The notes: a model not told the origin generated them from the letters alone. 64,000 nt of DNA from Acinetobacter calcoaceticus (GCF_004345325.1 NZ_SLVJ01000012.1:62001-126000); one strand, 5' to 3'; positions 26,560 to 36,540 are shown, counted from the first letter of the stretch. Program-made: numbers and translations.

Positions 26560-27336
26560 ATGGCGCATTATATTTTTGATGGCACTTTGACTGGATTATT
26601 GAGCTGTATTTTTCGTGCATTCCAATTCAAAGAATATTCGGTACAGGTTTCATCTGAATCGCAGCTAACGGGACTGTTTGATCAGCCCATCGAGGTTGCC
26701 AGTCATGAACAGCAAGCACAGCGGGTTTGGCAGGGTCTGCAGTTAAAATTGTCAGCTGCTGGATTAAGACGTTTTTATTATTGTTTTCTCTCCGAGCAGC
26801 AGGCCGCATTTCAACATTTATTTAATTTTGCGCTCTATCTGTTCCAGTCTAGCCAATCGATTGAAAAGGATTATGGTCATCCCGATGTCTTGGCCGTATC
26901 GCAATGGGCCAAACAGGTCGGTAGAGAGAAGCACCGTATGGAAGCCTTTGTGCGTTTTAAAAAATGCAGTGATGGTATTTTCTTAAGTTTGGTGCGTCCT
27001 GATTTTAATGTGCTACCAATCATCGAACGGCATTTTAAATCCCGCTATCAAGACCAAAAGTGGCTGATTTACGATGAGAAACGCCGTTACGGGATCTACT
27101 ATGACTTGAGTGAAATCCACCAAGTGGATCTCAATGCTGAGCAGCTTGATCCGCAGCTCAGTACTGGGCGCAGTCAAGCATTTAGTATTGACTTAGATCC
27201 AGATGAGGCGCTCTACGATCAACTGTGGAAAGATTACTTTGATAGTGTCAATATCCGCGCCAGACAAAACCTCAAGTTGCATATCCAATATGTACCGAAG
27301 CGTTACTGGCGCTATATGAATGAGAAAAGTCTCTAA
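26560..27336 (+). CDS. Probable DNA metabolism protein (TIGR03915-like)
   Basis: A 258-residue protein of the family regularly found next to the radical SAM/helix-hairpin-helix protein. Beginning YIFDGTLTGLLSCIFRAF and the central FVRFKKCSDGIFLSLVRPDF and YGIYYDLSEIHQV are typical; the end NLKLHIQYVPKRYWRYM is basic. The family has been linked to a uracil-DNA-glycosylase-like region in some genomes, but no such domain is fused here. Two bases separate it from the radical SAM gene, and it is convergent with the VIT-family gene after about 20 bases. The pair probably acts on nucleic acid. Confidence 0.82.
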   Translation: MAHYIFDGTLTGLLSCIFRAFQFKEYSVQVSSESQLTGLFDQPIEVASHEQQAQRVWQGLQLKLSAAGLRRFYYCFLSEQQAAFQHLFNFALYLFQSSQSIEKDYGHPDVLAVSQWAKQVGREKHRMEAFVRFKKCSDGIFLSLVRPDFNVLPIIERHFKSRYQDQKWLIYDEKRRYGIYYDLSEIHQVDLNAEQLDPQLSTGRSQAFSIDLDPDEALYDQLWKDYFDSVNIRARQNLKLHIQYVPKRYWRYMNEKSL

Positions 27337-27357
27337 TGTTGGCGTGCGATTAGGTTC

Positions 27358-28059
27358 TTAGAGGGGAGCAACATTGAACAAAGAGCCAATCCAACTCGAG
27401 AATGCCATTGCGATAATGCCCCAGATACAGACACGAAGGCTGCCTTTGAGCATCGAGGTGCCGGCATAATAACTGGATAATGCACCGAGTACGGCCAAGG
27501 AAATCACCCCAACGATCATCACAATCCAACCCAAATAGGCTTCGGGACTGAATAGGATCGCCAACATTGGAAAGATCACACCGATGGAAAATGACAATGC
27601 CGATGAAAAAGCCGCTTGAATCGGGCGTGCTGAAGTAACATCATTGATGCCGATTTCATCACGGGCATGGGCTTCAAGCGCATCTTTGGCGGTCAATTGC
27701 ACCGCAACTTCATGCGCGAGTGCAGGGTCGAGTCCTCGGTTGATATAAATATCGGTTAATTCATTCAGCTCATGCTGCGGATTACGCTCAAGCTCTCTGG
27801 CTTCTAATTTTAAATCGGCTTCTTCGATGTCTGATTGTGATTTTACCGAAATGTATTCGCCTGCTGCCATGGAGGTGGCACCCGAGATTAAACCGGCGAT
27901 ACAGGTCACCAATAATGTCTCTGTAGATGCACCACTAGCAGCCATACCCATGACCAAACTGGTCACTGAAATAATCCCATCATTGGCCCCTAAAACTGAG
28001 GCTCTTAACCATCCTGCACGGTGAATAAAGTGGTGCTCTTTGTGGTAAACATAAGACAT
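27358..28059 (-). CDS. VIT1/CCC1-family transporter
   Basis: A 233-residue membrane protein of the vacuolar-iron-transporter family. The N-terminal helix pair (GWLRASVLGANDGIISVTSL, MGMAASGAS, AGLISGATSMAAGEYISVKS) is highly characteristic. A charged cytoplasmic region (KLEARELERNPQHELNEL) follows, and three more membrane helices lie in the C-terminal part. Members export Fe2+ or Mn2+ from the cytoplasm. It is a single gene with an intergenic region of over 500 bases upstream. Confidence 0.88.
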   Translation of the reverse strand: MSYVYHKEHHFIHRAGWLRASVLGANDGIISVTSLVMGMAASGASTETLLVTCIAGLISGATSMAAGEYISVKSQSDIEEADLKLEARELERNPQHELNELTDIYINRGLDPALAHEVAVQLTAKDALEAHARDEIGINDVTSARPIQAAFSSALSFSIGVIFPMLAILFSPEAYLGWIVMIVGVISLAVLGALSSYYAGTSMLKGSLRVCIWGIIAMAFSSWIGSLFNVAPL

Positions 28060-28587
28060 AAGTAAATCAAATCATATTCGAAAGTGGCGCTACTTTAGCC
28101 TGATTAAACCCTCAATTTCAAATAAAAATGCACTATTAATTTGGTTTTATTGTTAAGTTGTGATGAATAAGAAGCAATGCTTTTTAGCAATGAGGATCAT
28201 TAAAATCGCGACTCTTTAGCTGTGTTTAATTCGTGCGTTTATGCAGGGTGAACGGGTGCTCAAATTTTAGTTAAAGCTGCTCATTGAATAAGCCAGCCAT
28301 GGCTTATAATTATATTTCTCTCTGCATATATCATTTTAATTTTGAATGATCTAGCTTTGAAAATGTAAATGACACGCATCTAAATAACGAAAATAGATTG
28401 ATTAAACTGTGTAGCTGAGTTAAACAATAAGAATTAAAAGTCATGCGATTTTTAAATCATTTTCAATATCAATATTCGCTGTAGCTCAGCATCAAATCAT
28501 CCATAAAAAATTAAAAGCTTGGCTCGCTATCGCTGATAGCGAACAGATGTGCAGGATGCAAACACACTGCAGCTCATCACAAGGATT
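28060..28587. other. Intergenic region with a palindrome before the MHS transporter
   Basis: About 530 bases between the divergent VIT-family and MHS transporter genes, mostly AT-rich with no gene seen. At 28524-28542 there is TCGCTATC-GCT-GATAGCGA, an 8-bp perfect inverted repeat about 45 bases before the transporter start, well placed for an operator. Confidence 0.45.
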
Positions 28588-29889
28588 ATGTCGATGGATA
28601 CACAGATTAAGAAAAAAGTTATCTCAGCAGTGATTGGCAATACTTTGGAATGGTACGATTTTTTAATTTATGGTTTTTTAGCCACCACCATCGCCAAATT
28701 ATTCTTTCCAGAAAAAAATGAACTGACCTCATTGCTATTGGCACTGGGGACTTTTGGGGTCGGCTTTTTGATGCGACCTGTGGGCGGGATATTGATTGGC
28801 TACTATGCCGATAAGCATGGCCGTAAGGCGGCATTATTGCTGATTATTTCGGTGATGACCTTGGCTGTGGCGATGATTGCATTTGCACCGACTGCGGCCA
28901 GTATTGGTGTTGCCGCACCGATCTTGATCGTGATCGCTCGATTGCTGCAAGGCTTTGCTACAGGTGGCGAGTATGCCAGTTCAACCGCCTTTGTGATTGA
29001 GGCCGCACCACTGGATAAAAAAGGCTTATATGGCTCATGGCAATTTTTTGGGCAGTGTCTGGCTGTGCTGTTTGGTTCGGCCATCGCTGCTGCGGTCAAT
29101 GAATTTTTAACCCCTGCGATGTTGGAATCTTGGGGCTGGCGGATTCCCTTTATCATCGGCTTGCTGATCTGTCCAGTCGGGTTGTGGATTCGTAGCCATC
29201 TAGATGAAAACGATGAATATCTCAATAGCAGGGCAGCATCAACAAATAGTCGTGCCACGATTCAGCATACCGTTCGCAGTTCTTGGAAAGAAATCGGCTT
29301 GAGTATGGGGCTGACCATTAGTGCCACAGGTTCATTTTATGTGGTGTTGGTGAATACTCCGACTTTTGCGCATACCAAACTGGGGCTGCAAATGGGTGAT
29401 GTGTTATTTATCCAAGCCTTAGCGGTGAGCATGATGATGATTGTGATTCCACTGGCGGGGTTATGGTCGGATTATGTAGGGCGTAAGCCTGTGTTATATA
29501 CCGGTTTATTGATTTTATTGTTGACGGCTTTGCCGCTGTATCAGTTTGTGATCGAAGCACCGTCTTTGGGGCGCTTACTCACGATGCAGTTGGTGCTGTG
29601 TTTTGGGATCGCGATGATGTTTGGCCCATCACCTGCAGCGATTTCTGAGCAATTTCCAGTGTTGGGCCGCACCACGTCTATGTCCATTGCCTACAACATG
29701 GCGGTAATGCTGTTTGGTGGTTTCGCACCCTTTATCGTGACCTGGTTGATTTCCATTTTTGATCGTACCGCACCCGCCTATTATCTAAGTTTAACCATAC
29801 TGATCGGGATATTATCCGTGATCAAAATGAAAGAAACTTCACCGAAAATGTTAAAACTAAAACGTAAATACAATCCAGCCAGTCAATGA
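28588..29889 (+). CDS. MFS transporter, metabolite:H+ symporter (MHS) family
   Basis: A 433-residue twelve-helix symporter. Family marks are ISAVIGNTLEWYDFLIYGF in helix 1, the loop GYYADKHGRKAALLLIISVM, RLLQGFATGGEYASS, and GSWQFFGQCLAV. MHS carriers import organic acids, proline or betaine with protons. I prefer the ATG at 28588, which has AAGGA before it, over the one 13 codons upstream. It is followed after about 100 bases by an M20 amidohydrolase gene. Together they might import and split an N-acyl amino acid or hippurate-like compound, but this is inference. Confidence 0.87.
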   Translation: MSMDTQIKKKVISAVIGNTLEWYDFLIYGFLATTIAKLFFPEKNELTSLLLALGTFGVGFLMRPVGGILIGYYADKHGRKAALLLIISVMTLAVAMIAFAPTAASIGVAAPILIVIARLLQGFATGGEYASSTAFVIEAAPLDKKGLYGSWQFFGQCLAVLFGSAIAAAVNEFLTPAMLESWGWRIPFIIGLLICPVGLWIRSHLDENDEYLNSRAASTNSRATIQHTVRSSWKEIGLSMGLTISATGSFYVVLVNTPTFAHTKLGLQMGDVLFIQALAVSMMMIVIPLAGLWSDYVGRKPVLYTGLLILLLTALPLYQFVIEAPSLGRLLTMQLVLCFGIAMMFGPSPAAISEQFPVLGRTTSMSIAYNMAVMLFGGFAPFIVTWLISIFDRTAPAYYLSLTILIGILSVIKMKETSPKMLKLKRKYNPASQ

Positions 29890-29928
29890 CAAACCTAGAC
29901 CTAGACTTAGATATAGAGCGCAGTCATC

Positions 29929-29966
29929 GAGAATAGACATCGACATAGAGAATAGACATCGACAAA
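29929..29966. repeat. Short tandem repeat, two 19-base units
   Basis: Two direct units of GAGAATAGACATCGACA plus two bases, followed by a partial third (GAGAATGATA), lie in the gap before the amidohydrolase gene. The leader upstream is also internally repetitive (CTAGACCTAGACTTAG). Confidence 0.7.
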
Positions 29967-29992
29967 GAGAATGATATAGGGAGTAGAGAACC

Positions 29993-31144
29993 ATGGATGA
30001 AAAGCAACTAGACGCTTTTATCGGGATCCGACACCAGATCCATCAACACCCCGAGCTAGAGGGCGATACCATTCAAACCGCACAATTGGTGGCGGATCAT
30101 CTCAATGCCTATGGTTATCAAATGCATCGTAATATCGGTGGGCATGGTGTAGTGGGGGTACTGAAAAAAGGTCAAGGCGATAAACGTCTGGGAATTCGTG
30201 CGGATATGGACGCATTACCGATCTTGGAAAAGAACCATTTTAGTTATGTTAGTAAAGTTGCAGGGAAAATGCATGCCTGTGGCCACGATGGACATACCAC
30301 CCTATTACTGGCTGCGGCCAAGCAGATTGCAGATCAGGTGGATTTTAATGGCACTTTAAACCTGATTTTTCAGCCAGCTGAAGAAACACTAAAAGGTGCC
30401 AAGCAGATGATTGAGCAGGGTCTATTTGAAAAATTCCCGTGTGATGCGGTCTATGGCCTTCACAATATGCCGGGCATAGCTGTGGGCACAGTCGAAGTAC
30501 AGACTGGAACCATGATGGCAGGCTTAAACAAAGTAGTGTGTAAAATCATTGGCTTGGGTGGGCATGGCGGTATTCCTGAACTGACCCATGATCCAGTTCT
30601 TGCAGTGGGTGCCTTTATCGATGCGGTGAACAGTATTAAATCACGCAACCTTGCTGTGCAAGACTACGCCGTGATCAGCATTGGTTCGATTCATACGGGT
30701 ACGGCCTTTAACATTATTCCGAATGAAGCGGTGATTCAGCTCAGTATCCGCACGGACAGCAAGGCGGTGATGCAGAAAATCACCCAACGCTTAAAGCAGA
30801 TTACGCAGGGCATAGCCTTGTCTTTTAATGTTAAGTTTGAGCTGATCATCGATGATCTGGTGCCGCCTTTGGTCAACAGCCCGCATGAAACTGAGATTCT
30901 GATCCAAGCATTGCAGCGCCATCAAAAGGAAATCGTGGTGAGGGGCTTGAGTGAAAAGAAAATGACTTCTGAAGATTTTGCCCTGATGTCGGATATCGTA
31001 CCCGGATGCTATTTCTTTTTGGGCAATGGCGAGGGGAGCTTCGGTGGCTGCTCGATCCATAATGCCGAATATGATTTTAATGATGAAAATATCCTCATTG
31101 GCTCAAACTGCTGGAAAGCCTTGGTCGAGACTTATTTGGTTTAG
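29993..31144 (+). CDS. M20D-family amidohydrolase (hippurate/N-acyl amino acid type)
   Basis: A 383-residue M20D metallopeptidase-like hydrolase. Metal-binding segments are RADMDALPI, KMHACGHDGHTTLLLAAA, FQPAEETLKGAKQMIEQG and YGLHNMPG; the dimerisation domain starts near KIIGLGGHGGIPELTHDPV, where family members more often have HGA. The enzyme releases an amino acid from an N-acyl derivative such as hippurate or N-acetyl-amino acid. It follows the MHS transporter gene with a short repetitive spacer and is likely co-transcribed. Confidence 0.88.
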   Translation: MDEKQLDAFIGIRHQIHQHPELEGDTIQTAQLVADHLNAYGYQMHRNIGGHGVVGVLKKGQGDKRLGIRADMDALPILEKNHFSYVSKVAGKMHACGHDGHTTLLLAAAKQIADQVDFNGTLNLIFQPAEETLKGAKQMIEQGLFEKFPCDAVYGLHNMPGIAVGTVEVQTGTMMAGLNKVVCKIIGLGGHGGIPELTHDPVLAVGAFIDAVNSIKSRNLAVQDYAVISIGSIHTGTAFNIIPNEAVIQLSIRTDSKAVMQKITQRLKQITQGIALSFNVKFELIIDDLVPPLVNSPHETEILIQALQRHQKEIVVRGLSEKKMTSEDFALMSDIVPGCYFFLGNGEGSFGGCSIHNAEYDFNDENILIGSNCWKALVETYLV

Positions 31145-31174
31145 CACAGATTATTTTGGACCTATAACTACACA

Positions 31175-31210
31175 CATTTTGGCATTGCAGCGCAGAGCGA
31201 ATGGAGCATG
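31175..31210 (+). repeat. Fragment of the dispersed intergenic repeat
   Basis: CATTTTGGCATTGCAGCGCA is identical to the right end of copy 1 near 13920, followed by a diverged tail with GAGC and AACAAG. The rest of the element is absent. Confidence 0.55.
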
Positions 31211-31236
31211 AACAAGAGCTTTTTAAAATCAGAAAC

Positions 31237-31265
31237 AAATAGGCCACCGATCAGGCAGCCTATTT
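31237..31265. terminator. Hairpin between convergent amidohydrolase and ahpF genes
   Basis: AAATAGGC and GCCTATTT form an 8-bp stem around a 13-base loop, placed between the two convergent genes. T-runs are weak, so termination efficiency is uncertain. Confidence 0.5.
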
Positions 31266-31305
31266 AAATCACTTTAATTGTGTATTGTCGTGCAGATTAA
31301 AACGC

Positions 31306-32877
31306 TTATTGACCAGAGCGGATGATGTAATCAAAGGCAGACAATGAAGCTTTAGAGCCTTCACCCGCAGCAATAATAATTTGCTTATACGGCACAGTGG
31401 TACAGTCACCCGCAGCAAATACACCACTGAGATTGGTTTCGTTGCGTGCATTGATCACGATCTCGCCACGATTAGACAATTCAACTTGGCCTTTTAAGAA
31501 ATCAGTATTTGGCAACAAACCGATCTGTACAAAGATCCCTGCAAGTTCAACAGTATGTTCTTGATCTGTCGCACGGTCTTTGTATTTCAATGCGGTCACT
31601 TGCTGACCATCACCAATCACTTCAGTCGATAATGCATTGAGAATGATCTCGGTATTCGGCAAGCTGCGTAGTTTGTTTTGCAGTACCTGATCGGCACGTA
31701 ACTGGGTGTCAAACTCAACTAAAGTGACATGTTCAACGATACCAGCCAAATCAATCGCAGCTTCTACGCCTGAGTTACCACCACCGATGACAGCAACACG
31801 TTTGCCTTTAAACAAGGGACCATCACAGTGTGGGCAATACGCAACACCACGGGTTTTATACTCTTTCTCGCCCGGTACATTCATCTCTCTCCAACGCGCA
31901 CCTGTAGACAGGATCACGGTTTTAGATTCGAGTTTGGCACCATTTTCAAGCTCGATTTCCACTAGGCCATTGGCAGTCTGGTCGGCAGCGACGATGGTTT
32001 TAACCTTTTGTAGGTTCATTAGATCCACATCATAGGCACGAACATGATTTTCCATGTCTAGACCAAAAGTTGGACCTTGGGTTTTGAGGACAGAGATATA
32101 GTTCTCGATGTCCATGGTATCCATAACTTGACCACCAAAACGCTCAGCCACGATCCCGGTACTGATGCCTTTACGCGCTGCATACATTGCAGCAGAAGCA
32201 CCTGCAGGACCACCACCAATCACCAAGACATCAAAGGCATCTTTGGCATTTAAACGTTCTACATCTTTAGCTGCAGAGTTGGTATCTAGTTTTGCCACGA
32301 TTTCTTCTAACGTCATGCGACCTTGGCCGATATGTTCACCGTTTTGGAACAACATCGGTACAGCCATGATTTTGCGTTGTTCAACTTCAGCTTGGAAGAA
32401 ACCACCGTCAATCATGGTTGCTGTCGTGCCCGGGTTATGGATTGCGATCAAGTTCAAGGCTTGAACCACATCTGGACAGTTGTGACAGCTTAAAGATACA
32501 AATACATCGAAGTTATCAGAAATATGCAGGTTTTTAATTTGATCTAAGATTTCATCAGACACTTTAGCGGCATAACCCGATACTTGTAATAGCGCCAAGA
32601 TCAATGAGGTAAATTCATGACCCATCGGTAAGCCTGCAAAAAACACCCGTGGTTGCTCGCCCACTTTAGCGATACCAAAACTTGGACGACGGCTGTTGTC
32701 ACCATCAAAACGTGCAGTAACCATATCCGAAAGTTCAGCAATTTCAGTCACTAACTCTTTGATTTGATCTGACTTGTCTGCATTGTTGATCGGGTCCAGT
32801 GCAGCAACCAATTCAATTGGGCTTTCCAAACGTTCTAAATAAGTTTTAAGTTGCGCTTTAATGTTTTGGTCTAACAT
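31306..32877 (-). CDS. ahpF: Alkyl hydroperoxide reductase subunit F
   Basis: A 523-residue flavoprotein disulphide reductase that recycles AhpC with NADH. The N-terminal double-thioredoxin domain carries CHNC ([15 protein letters not shown], around residue 130). The FAD-binding motif [20 protein letters not shown] begins near residue 215. The catalytic CPHC of the reductase domain is in [16 protein letters not shown], followed by the NAD site [15 protein letters not shown]. The C-terminal FAD contact is [16 protein letters not shown]. ahpC lies 1.2 kb upstream in the same orientation but is separated by two plus-strand genes, so the two are not in one operon. Confidence 0.96.
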   Translation of the reverse strand: MLDQNIKAQLKTYLERLESPIELVAALDPINNADKSDQIKELVTEIAELSDMVTARFDGDNSRRPSFGIAKVGEQPRVFFAGLPMGHEFTSLILALLQVSGYAAKVSDEILDQIKNLHISDNFDVFVSLSCHNCPDVVQALNLIAIHNPGTTATMIDGGFFQAEVEQRKIMAVPMLFQNGEHIGQGRMTLEEIVAKLDTNSAAKDVERLNAKDAFDVLVIGGGPAGASAAMYAARKGISTGIVAERFGGQVMDTMDIENYISVLKTQGPTFGLDMENHVRAYDVDLMNLQKVKTIVAADQTANGLVEIELENGAKLESKTVILSTGARWREMNVPGEKEYKTRGVAYCPHCDGPLFKGKRVAVIGGGNSGVEAAIDLAGIVEHVTLVEFDTQLRADQVLQNKLRSLPNTEIILNALSTEVIGDGQQVTALKYKDRATDQEHTVELAGIFVQIGLLPNTDFLKGQVELSNRGEIVINARNETNLSGVFAAGDCTTVPYKQIIIAAGEGSKASLSAFDYIIRSGQ

Positions 32878-33050
32878 GCTTGTTCCCCATTCCGATAGTA
32901 TTTTGTGACTAAAAACATCATACGATAAAATTCATTATAGTCAAAACAGTTTGTTTTTATAAACTAGATCGGTTTTTAGAATCAAAGACCGCCATCACTT
33001 GATATAATACGCATTACAATGGTATGGATAAATAAGATACGAGGCATAAC

Positions 33051-33272
33051 ATGCAGATCAGCAAAGGAATTTACCGCCATTACAAAGGCCAGCTCTACCA
33101 AGTGTTCAACGTGGCCCAACATAGTGAAACCCAAGAGCCGCATGTAGTATACCAATGTTTATATGGTGATTATTCGATGTGGATTCGCCCTTTAACGATG
33201 TTTGTCGAACAGGTGAGCTTAGCCGATGGCAGTCAAGTACCGCGTTTTAAGCTTGAACAAGAACTCAACTAA
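33051..33272 (+). CDS. DUF1653 family protein
   Basis: A 73-residue protein matching DUF1653: GIYRHYKGQLYQVFNVA at the start, then VVYQCLYGDYSMWIRPLTMF. Small beta-rich proteins of this family are widespread, and their function is not known. It stands about 170 bases from ahpF (divergent) and 80 bases before an O-methyltransferase gene in the same direction. Confidence 0.88.
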   Translation: MQISKGIYRHYKGQLYQVFNVAQHSETQEPHVVYQCLYGDYSMWIRPLTMFVEQVSLADGSQVPRFKLEQELN

Positions 33273-33353
33273 AGCCGAAGTGAATGTCATTAGATTGACC
33301 TAAAGTCATGTAATGATTAATTACTTAGACAAGATTTCAGGGAAATACGTCTC

Positions 33354-33947
33354 ATGAGTTTAAGTGCTAGTTTTCTTGATCGTATTGATGCGCTGTATCG
33401 TCGTTTTATGCAACATGATGCGCAGCAAAGTGATCGAATTAAGCGATATCGAAATATTGAACCGGATTCAGCCCAGTATATTGCGATGCTGATTCGGATT
33501 CAGCAATCAAAAAAAATATTAGAAATAGGCACCTCTACAGGTTATTCGACTTTATGGATGGCCAATGCGGCGCAAGTCACTGGTGGCAGCGTGACCACAG
33601 TTGAAATCGATGCCAGTCGGACAGAACAAGCTAAAAATTATGCCAAAGCCTTTGAGCTGGATCATCTAATCGACTTTTGGGTCGGAGATGCCAAAGATTT
33701 CATCGCGGATCATCCACAGCAGTACGATCTGATCTTGCTCGATGCAGAACGGCATGCTTATCTGAGTTATTGGGCGCAATTGCCGCAGTTACTCAATCCC
33801 AAGGGTGGGGTGCTCATCGTCGACAATGTGATTTCACATGCAGCTGAAGTGAAAAGTTTTATCGATGAAGTCAAAAAAGATCAGCGCTTTATGACCACAA
33901 CCTTGGCACTGGGCGCAGGCTTATTTGTGATCACCGCCAAGTCTTAG
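33354..33947 (+). CDS. O-methyltransferase family 3 protein
   Basis: A 197-residue SAM-dependent O-methyltransferase of the catechol/caffeoyl-CoA type. The SAM site ILEIGTSTGYSTLWMA is near residue 60, followed by VTTVEIDASRTEQAKNYA and the metal/catalytic region YDLILLDAERHAYLSYW. The C-terminal VLIVDNVISHAAEV is also typical. Substrate unknown. A strong bidirectional terminator ends the gene and separates it from the convergent ahpC. Confidence 0.87.
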   Translation: MSLSASFLDRIDALYRRFMQHDAQQSDRIKRYRNIEPDSAQYIAMLIRIQQSKKILEIGTSTGYSTLWMANAAQVTGGSVTTVEIDASRTEQAKNYAKAFELDHLIDFWVGDAKDFIADHPQQYDLILLDAERHAYLSYWAQLPQLLNPKGGVLIVDNVISHAAEVKSFIDEVKKDQRFMTTTLALGAGLFVITAKS

Positions 33948-33982
33948 TCCATACATCGCATTGCAAGCCTAAACATGCAGGC

Positions 33983-34017
33983 AAAAAAAACCACATCAAA
34001 TTGATGTGGTTTTTTTT
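33983..34017. terminator. Bidirectional terminator between methyltransferase and ahpC
   Basis: CCACATCAA/TTGATGTGG, a perfect 9-bp stem with a one-base loop, is flanked by eight A on the left and eight T on the right. Confidence 0.9.
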
Positions 34018-34044
34018 ATCAGTTTAAATCGTCATCAAGGATGA

Positions 34045-34608
34045 TTAGATTTTACCAACGAGGTCGATTGAAGGTGCAAGTGTAGCTTCGCCTTCTTTCC
34101 ATTTAGCTGGGCAAACTTCACCTGGGTGAGCGTGTACATATTGAGCAGCTTTTACTTTGCGAAGTAATTCAGTTGCGTCACGGCCTATACCACCAGCGTT
34201 GATTTCAACGATTTGGATTTTACCTTCTGGATCGATAACGAAAGTACCACGGTCAGCAAGACCAGCAGCTTCAATTAACACTTCGAAGTTTTTAGCCAAA
34301 GTCCAAGTTGGGTCACCTAGCATTGGGTATTGGATTTTCTTAATTTCTTCAGAAGAATCGTGCCAAGCTTTGTGAGTGAAATGCGTGTCAGTAGAAACTG
34401 AGTAGATTTCAACGTTTAATTTTTGGAATTCAGCATAATTGTCTGCAAGGTCACCAAGTTCAGTTGGGCAAACAAAAGTAAAATCCGCTGGATAGAAAAA
34501 GAATACAGACCATTTACCTTTAAGATCTGCTTCAGTCACTTCTAGGAAGCTACCGTTGTGAAATGCTTGTGCTTTAAATGGTTTAACTTCAGTATTAATT
34601 AAGCTCAT
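34045..34608 (-). CDS. ahpC: Alkyl hydroperoxide reductase subunit C (peroxiredoxin)
   Basis: A 187-residue typical 2-Cys peroxiredoxin that reduces hydrogen peroxide and organic peroxides. The peroxidatic Cys is in [15 protein letters not shown] (around residue 47) and the resolving Cys in [13 protein letters not shown] (around residue 166). I chose the ATG at 34608 because [16 protein letters not shown] is the family's normal N-terminus and GGAG lies before it. Its electron donor AhpF is encoded nearby. Probably induced by peroxide through OxyR, but I could not identify a binding site. Confidence 0.96.
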   Translation of the reverse strand: MSLINTEVKPFKAQAFHNGSFLEVTEADLKGKWSVFFFYPADFTFVCPTELGDLADNYAEFQKLNVEIYSVSTDTHFTHKAWHDSSEEIKKIQYPMLGDPTWTLAKNFEVLIEAAGLADRGTFVIDPEGKIQIVEINAGGIGRDATELLRKVKAAQYVHAHPGEVCPAKWKEGEATLAPSIDLVGKI

Positions 34609-35036
34609 CTTTATCTCCATGAGTTGAGTAAGGGACATATCTAATATGAAATTAGAATAAGGGAACTTTCTTTATTGGGGAAATAGTATTTTTACATCAC
34701 TAAAATCGGAAAAATGAATCTAGTTGTCAAATCCGACTATCCAAACATAAATGACTCAGACCAATTTGTCTAAAAGTTATTTACTGAAGGGACAAAACAT
34801 TGATGCCCGATTTAGATGATCGTTTGATGACAAATGAAAAATGAGTTCACATTCCCATCATATTATCAAATCTATGTAATTCAAGATGATGGCAATATAT
34901 TCAAATTCAAGCCTAAGCTTGGCCAACTGATCAAAAAACCAGTCAACTGGGTATATTTAACTCAAGTTTGTAGGGGGCTTTGTCTGCTGTGGCTAATTTC
35001 AGTTATACTCCTGCAAACCTTTCTGAGAAGTGAAAA
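34609..35036. other. Divergent promoter region between ahpC and ubiC
   Basis: About 430 bases with no gene; it must carry the promoters of both ahpC and ubiC-ubiA. A 78-codon open frame from 34834 overlaps ubiC and has no family features. No clear OxyR-type site was recognised. Confidence 0.4.
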
Positions 35037-35540
35037 ATGCCGTCTCAACCATTGTTTAACAAGGACTTAAATCCGGAATTAAAATCGTGGTTATATGCTT
35101 CTGGCTCGTTGACACAGCAACTGAAGTCTTTGGCAGGTGGGGTATTTCGGGTAGAACCCACACAACAATATTTTAAAAAAATGAATTTCTTAGACAGTAA
35201 ATGGATGCAGATGCCATTTCATCACACCTCTTGGGTACGGGAAAGCCTGCTCTATGGATGTGAGGATCAGCCTTGGGTCAAGGCCACCAGTATATTTCCC
35301 ATTCTCAGCCTACAAGGCAAAGCACGACTGTTTCAACACATCGGCAGCCAACCGATTGGGCGGTTTTTATTTCAACGTCACCAACCCTTGTGTCAACGCC
35401 GTGTTCTGTATTTAGCAGACGGTTGGACGCGGCAAAGTTGTTATACTTGGCACGGTTGTAAATTCATTGTACAAGAAACTTTTTTACCTGCTTTTGAGCA
35501 ATTTATTGCTGCACAGCGGATACAGCATCCACATGCTTAA
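35037..35540 (+). CDS. ubiC: Chorismate lyase UbiC
   Basis: A 167-residue chorismate pyruvate-lyase that makes 4-hydroxybenzoate, the head group of ubiquinone. Conserved parts are SWLYASGSLTQQLKSLAGG, HHTSWVRESLLYG with the active-site Arg, and the C-terminal CKFIVQETFLPAF with the catalytic Glu. The length fits the family. It is followed after eight bases by ubiA, which uses its product. Confidence 0.93.
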   Translation: MPSQPLFNKDLNPELKSWLYASGSLTQQLKSLAGGVFRVEPTQQYFKKMNFLDSKWMQMPFHHTSWVRESLLYGCEDQPWVKATSIFPILSLQGKARLFQHIGSQPIGRFLFQRHQPLCQRRVLYLADGWTRQSCYTWHGCKFIVQETFLPAFEQFIAAQRIQHPHA

Positions 35541-35548
35541 GGACCATC

Positions 35549-36427
35549 ATGGCCACGATAGACACGATTAACTGGCGACAACGTTTAGAAGCCTATTATT
35601 ATCTCTGCCGATTTGATAAACCCATCGGTACTGAATTGGTTTTTTGGCCAACCTTATGGGCATTATGGATTGCTTCAGGAGGCATGCCTGACCTCAAGAT
35701 CTTGGTTGTCATGAGTTTGGGGGTATTGTTTATGCGCGCCGCAGGTTGCGCCATTAATGATTTTGCTGACCGTAAAGTCGATGCCCACGTTGAGCGTACC
35801 AAAACCCGTCCCTTGGCCACAGGCGTGATCAGCGGCAAAGAAGCAGTCATGGTTTTTCTGGTTTTGGTGGCAGCGAGTGCCAGTTTGTTGTTTTTCCTAC
35901 CGATTGAAACCTTTTACTGGTCATTTGGCGCATTGTTTTTAGCTTTTATCTATCCCTTTATGAAGCGCTATACCCAATTGCCGCAAGTGTTTTTAGGCGC
36001 AGCCTTTGCGTGGACCATCCCCATGTCCTATACCGCAGTGGGGGTGTCTCCAGACTTGACCTGTTGGTTGATCTATTTTGGTTATCTGGCTTGGACCGTT
36101 GCCTTTGATACTCAATATGCCATTACTGATCGTGAATATGATTTAAAAATCGGGATTAAATCGACCGCGATCCTGTTCGGACGCTATGACATTCAGATTA
36201 TATCGAGCTTACAAGTACTGAGCATCTTGTTGATTGGCACGGCGCTGTATATCGAAAATCTACTCTGGCCATTGGGTTGGTTAGGGCTGCTCGCAGCAGC
36301 GATTGATTTTATTTACCAATGGAGCAAAACCAAAGATCGTGATCCGCAACGTTGTTTCTGGGCTTTTCGGCATAATCGCTGGATCGGGGTAATGATCTTT
36401 GCTGGTATATTTTTAGCGCTGTTGTAA
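35549..36427 (+). CDS. ubiA: 4-hydroxybenzoate polyprenyltransferase UbiA
   Basis: A 292-residue integral membrane prenyltransferase joining the polyprenyl chain to 4-hydroxybenzoate in ubiquinone synthesis. The two Asp-rich motifs are present: CAINDFADRKVDAHVERTKT (around residue 70) and ITDREYDLKIGIKSTAILFG (around residue 195). About eight membrane helices can be drawn. It forms an operon with ubiC, as in most Gammaproteobacteria. Confidence 0.95.
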   Translation: MATIDTINWRQRLEAYYYLCRFDKPIGTELVFWPTLWALWIASGGMPDLKILVVMSLGVLFMRAAGCAINDFADRKVDAHVERTKTRPLATGVISGKEAVMVFLVLVAASASLLFFLPIETFYWSFGALFLAFIYPFMKRYTQLPQVFLGAAFAWTIPMSYTAVGVSPDLTCWLIYFGYLAWTVAFDTQYAITDREYDLKIGIKSTAILFGRYDIQIISSLQVLSILLIGTALYIENLLWPLGWLGLLAAAIDFIYQWSKTKDRDPQRCFWAFRHNRWIGVMIFAGIFLALL

Positions 36428-36540
36428 TGAGCATTATTGTAAATAATCCATAGTTGTAGATTGAGTTTCAATACATTGGACTTGGATCAGTTATTTTAAT
36501 TAAATAAAAAATGAGTTGAGTTAATACTGCTACAAAAACA

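Noticed and set aside
34834..35070. 78-codon frame upstream of ubiC
   Set aside because: It overlaps the ubiC start, has no conserved pattern and no clear ribosome binding site.
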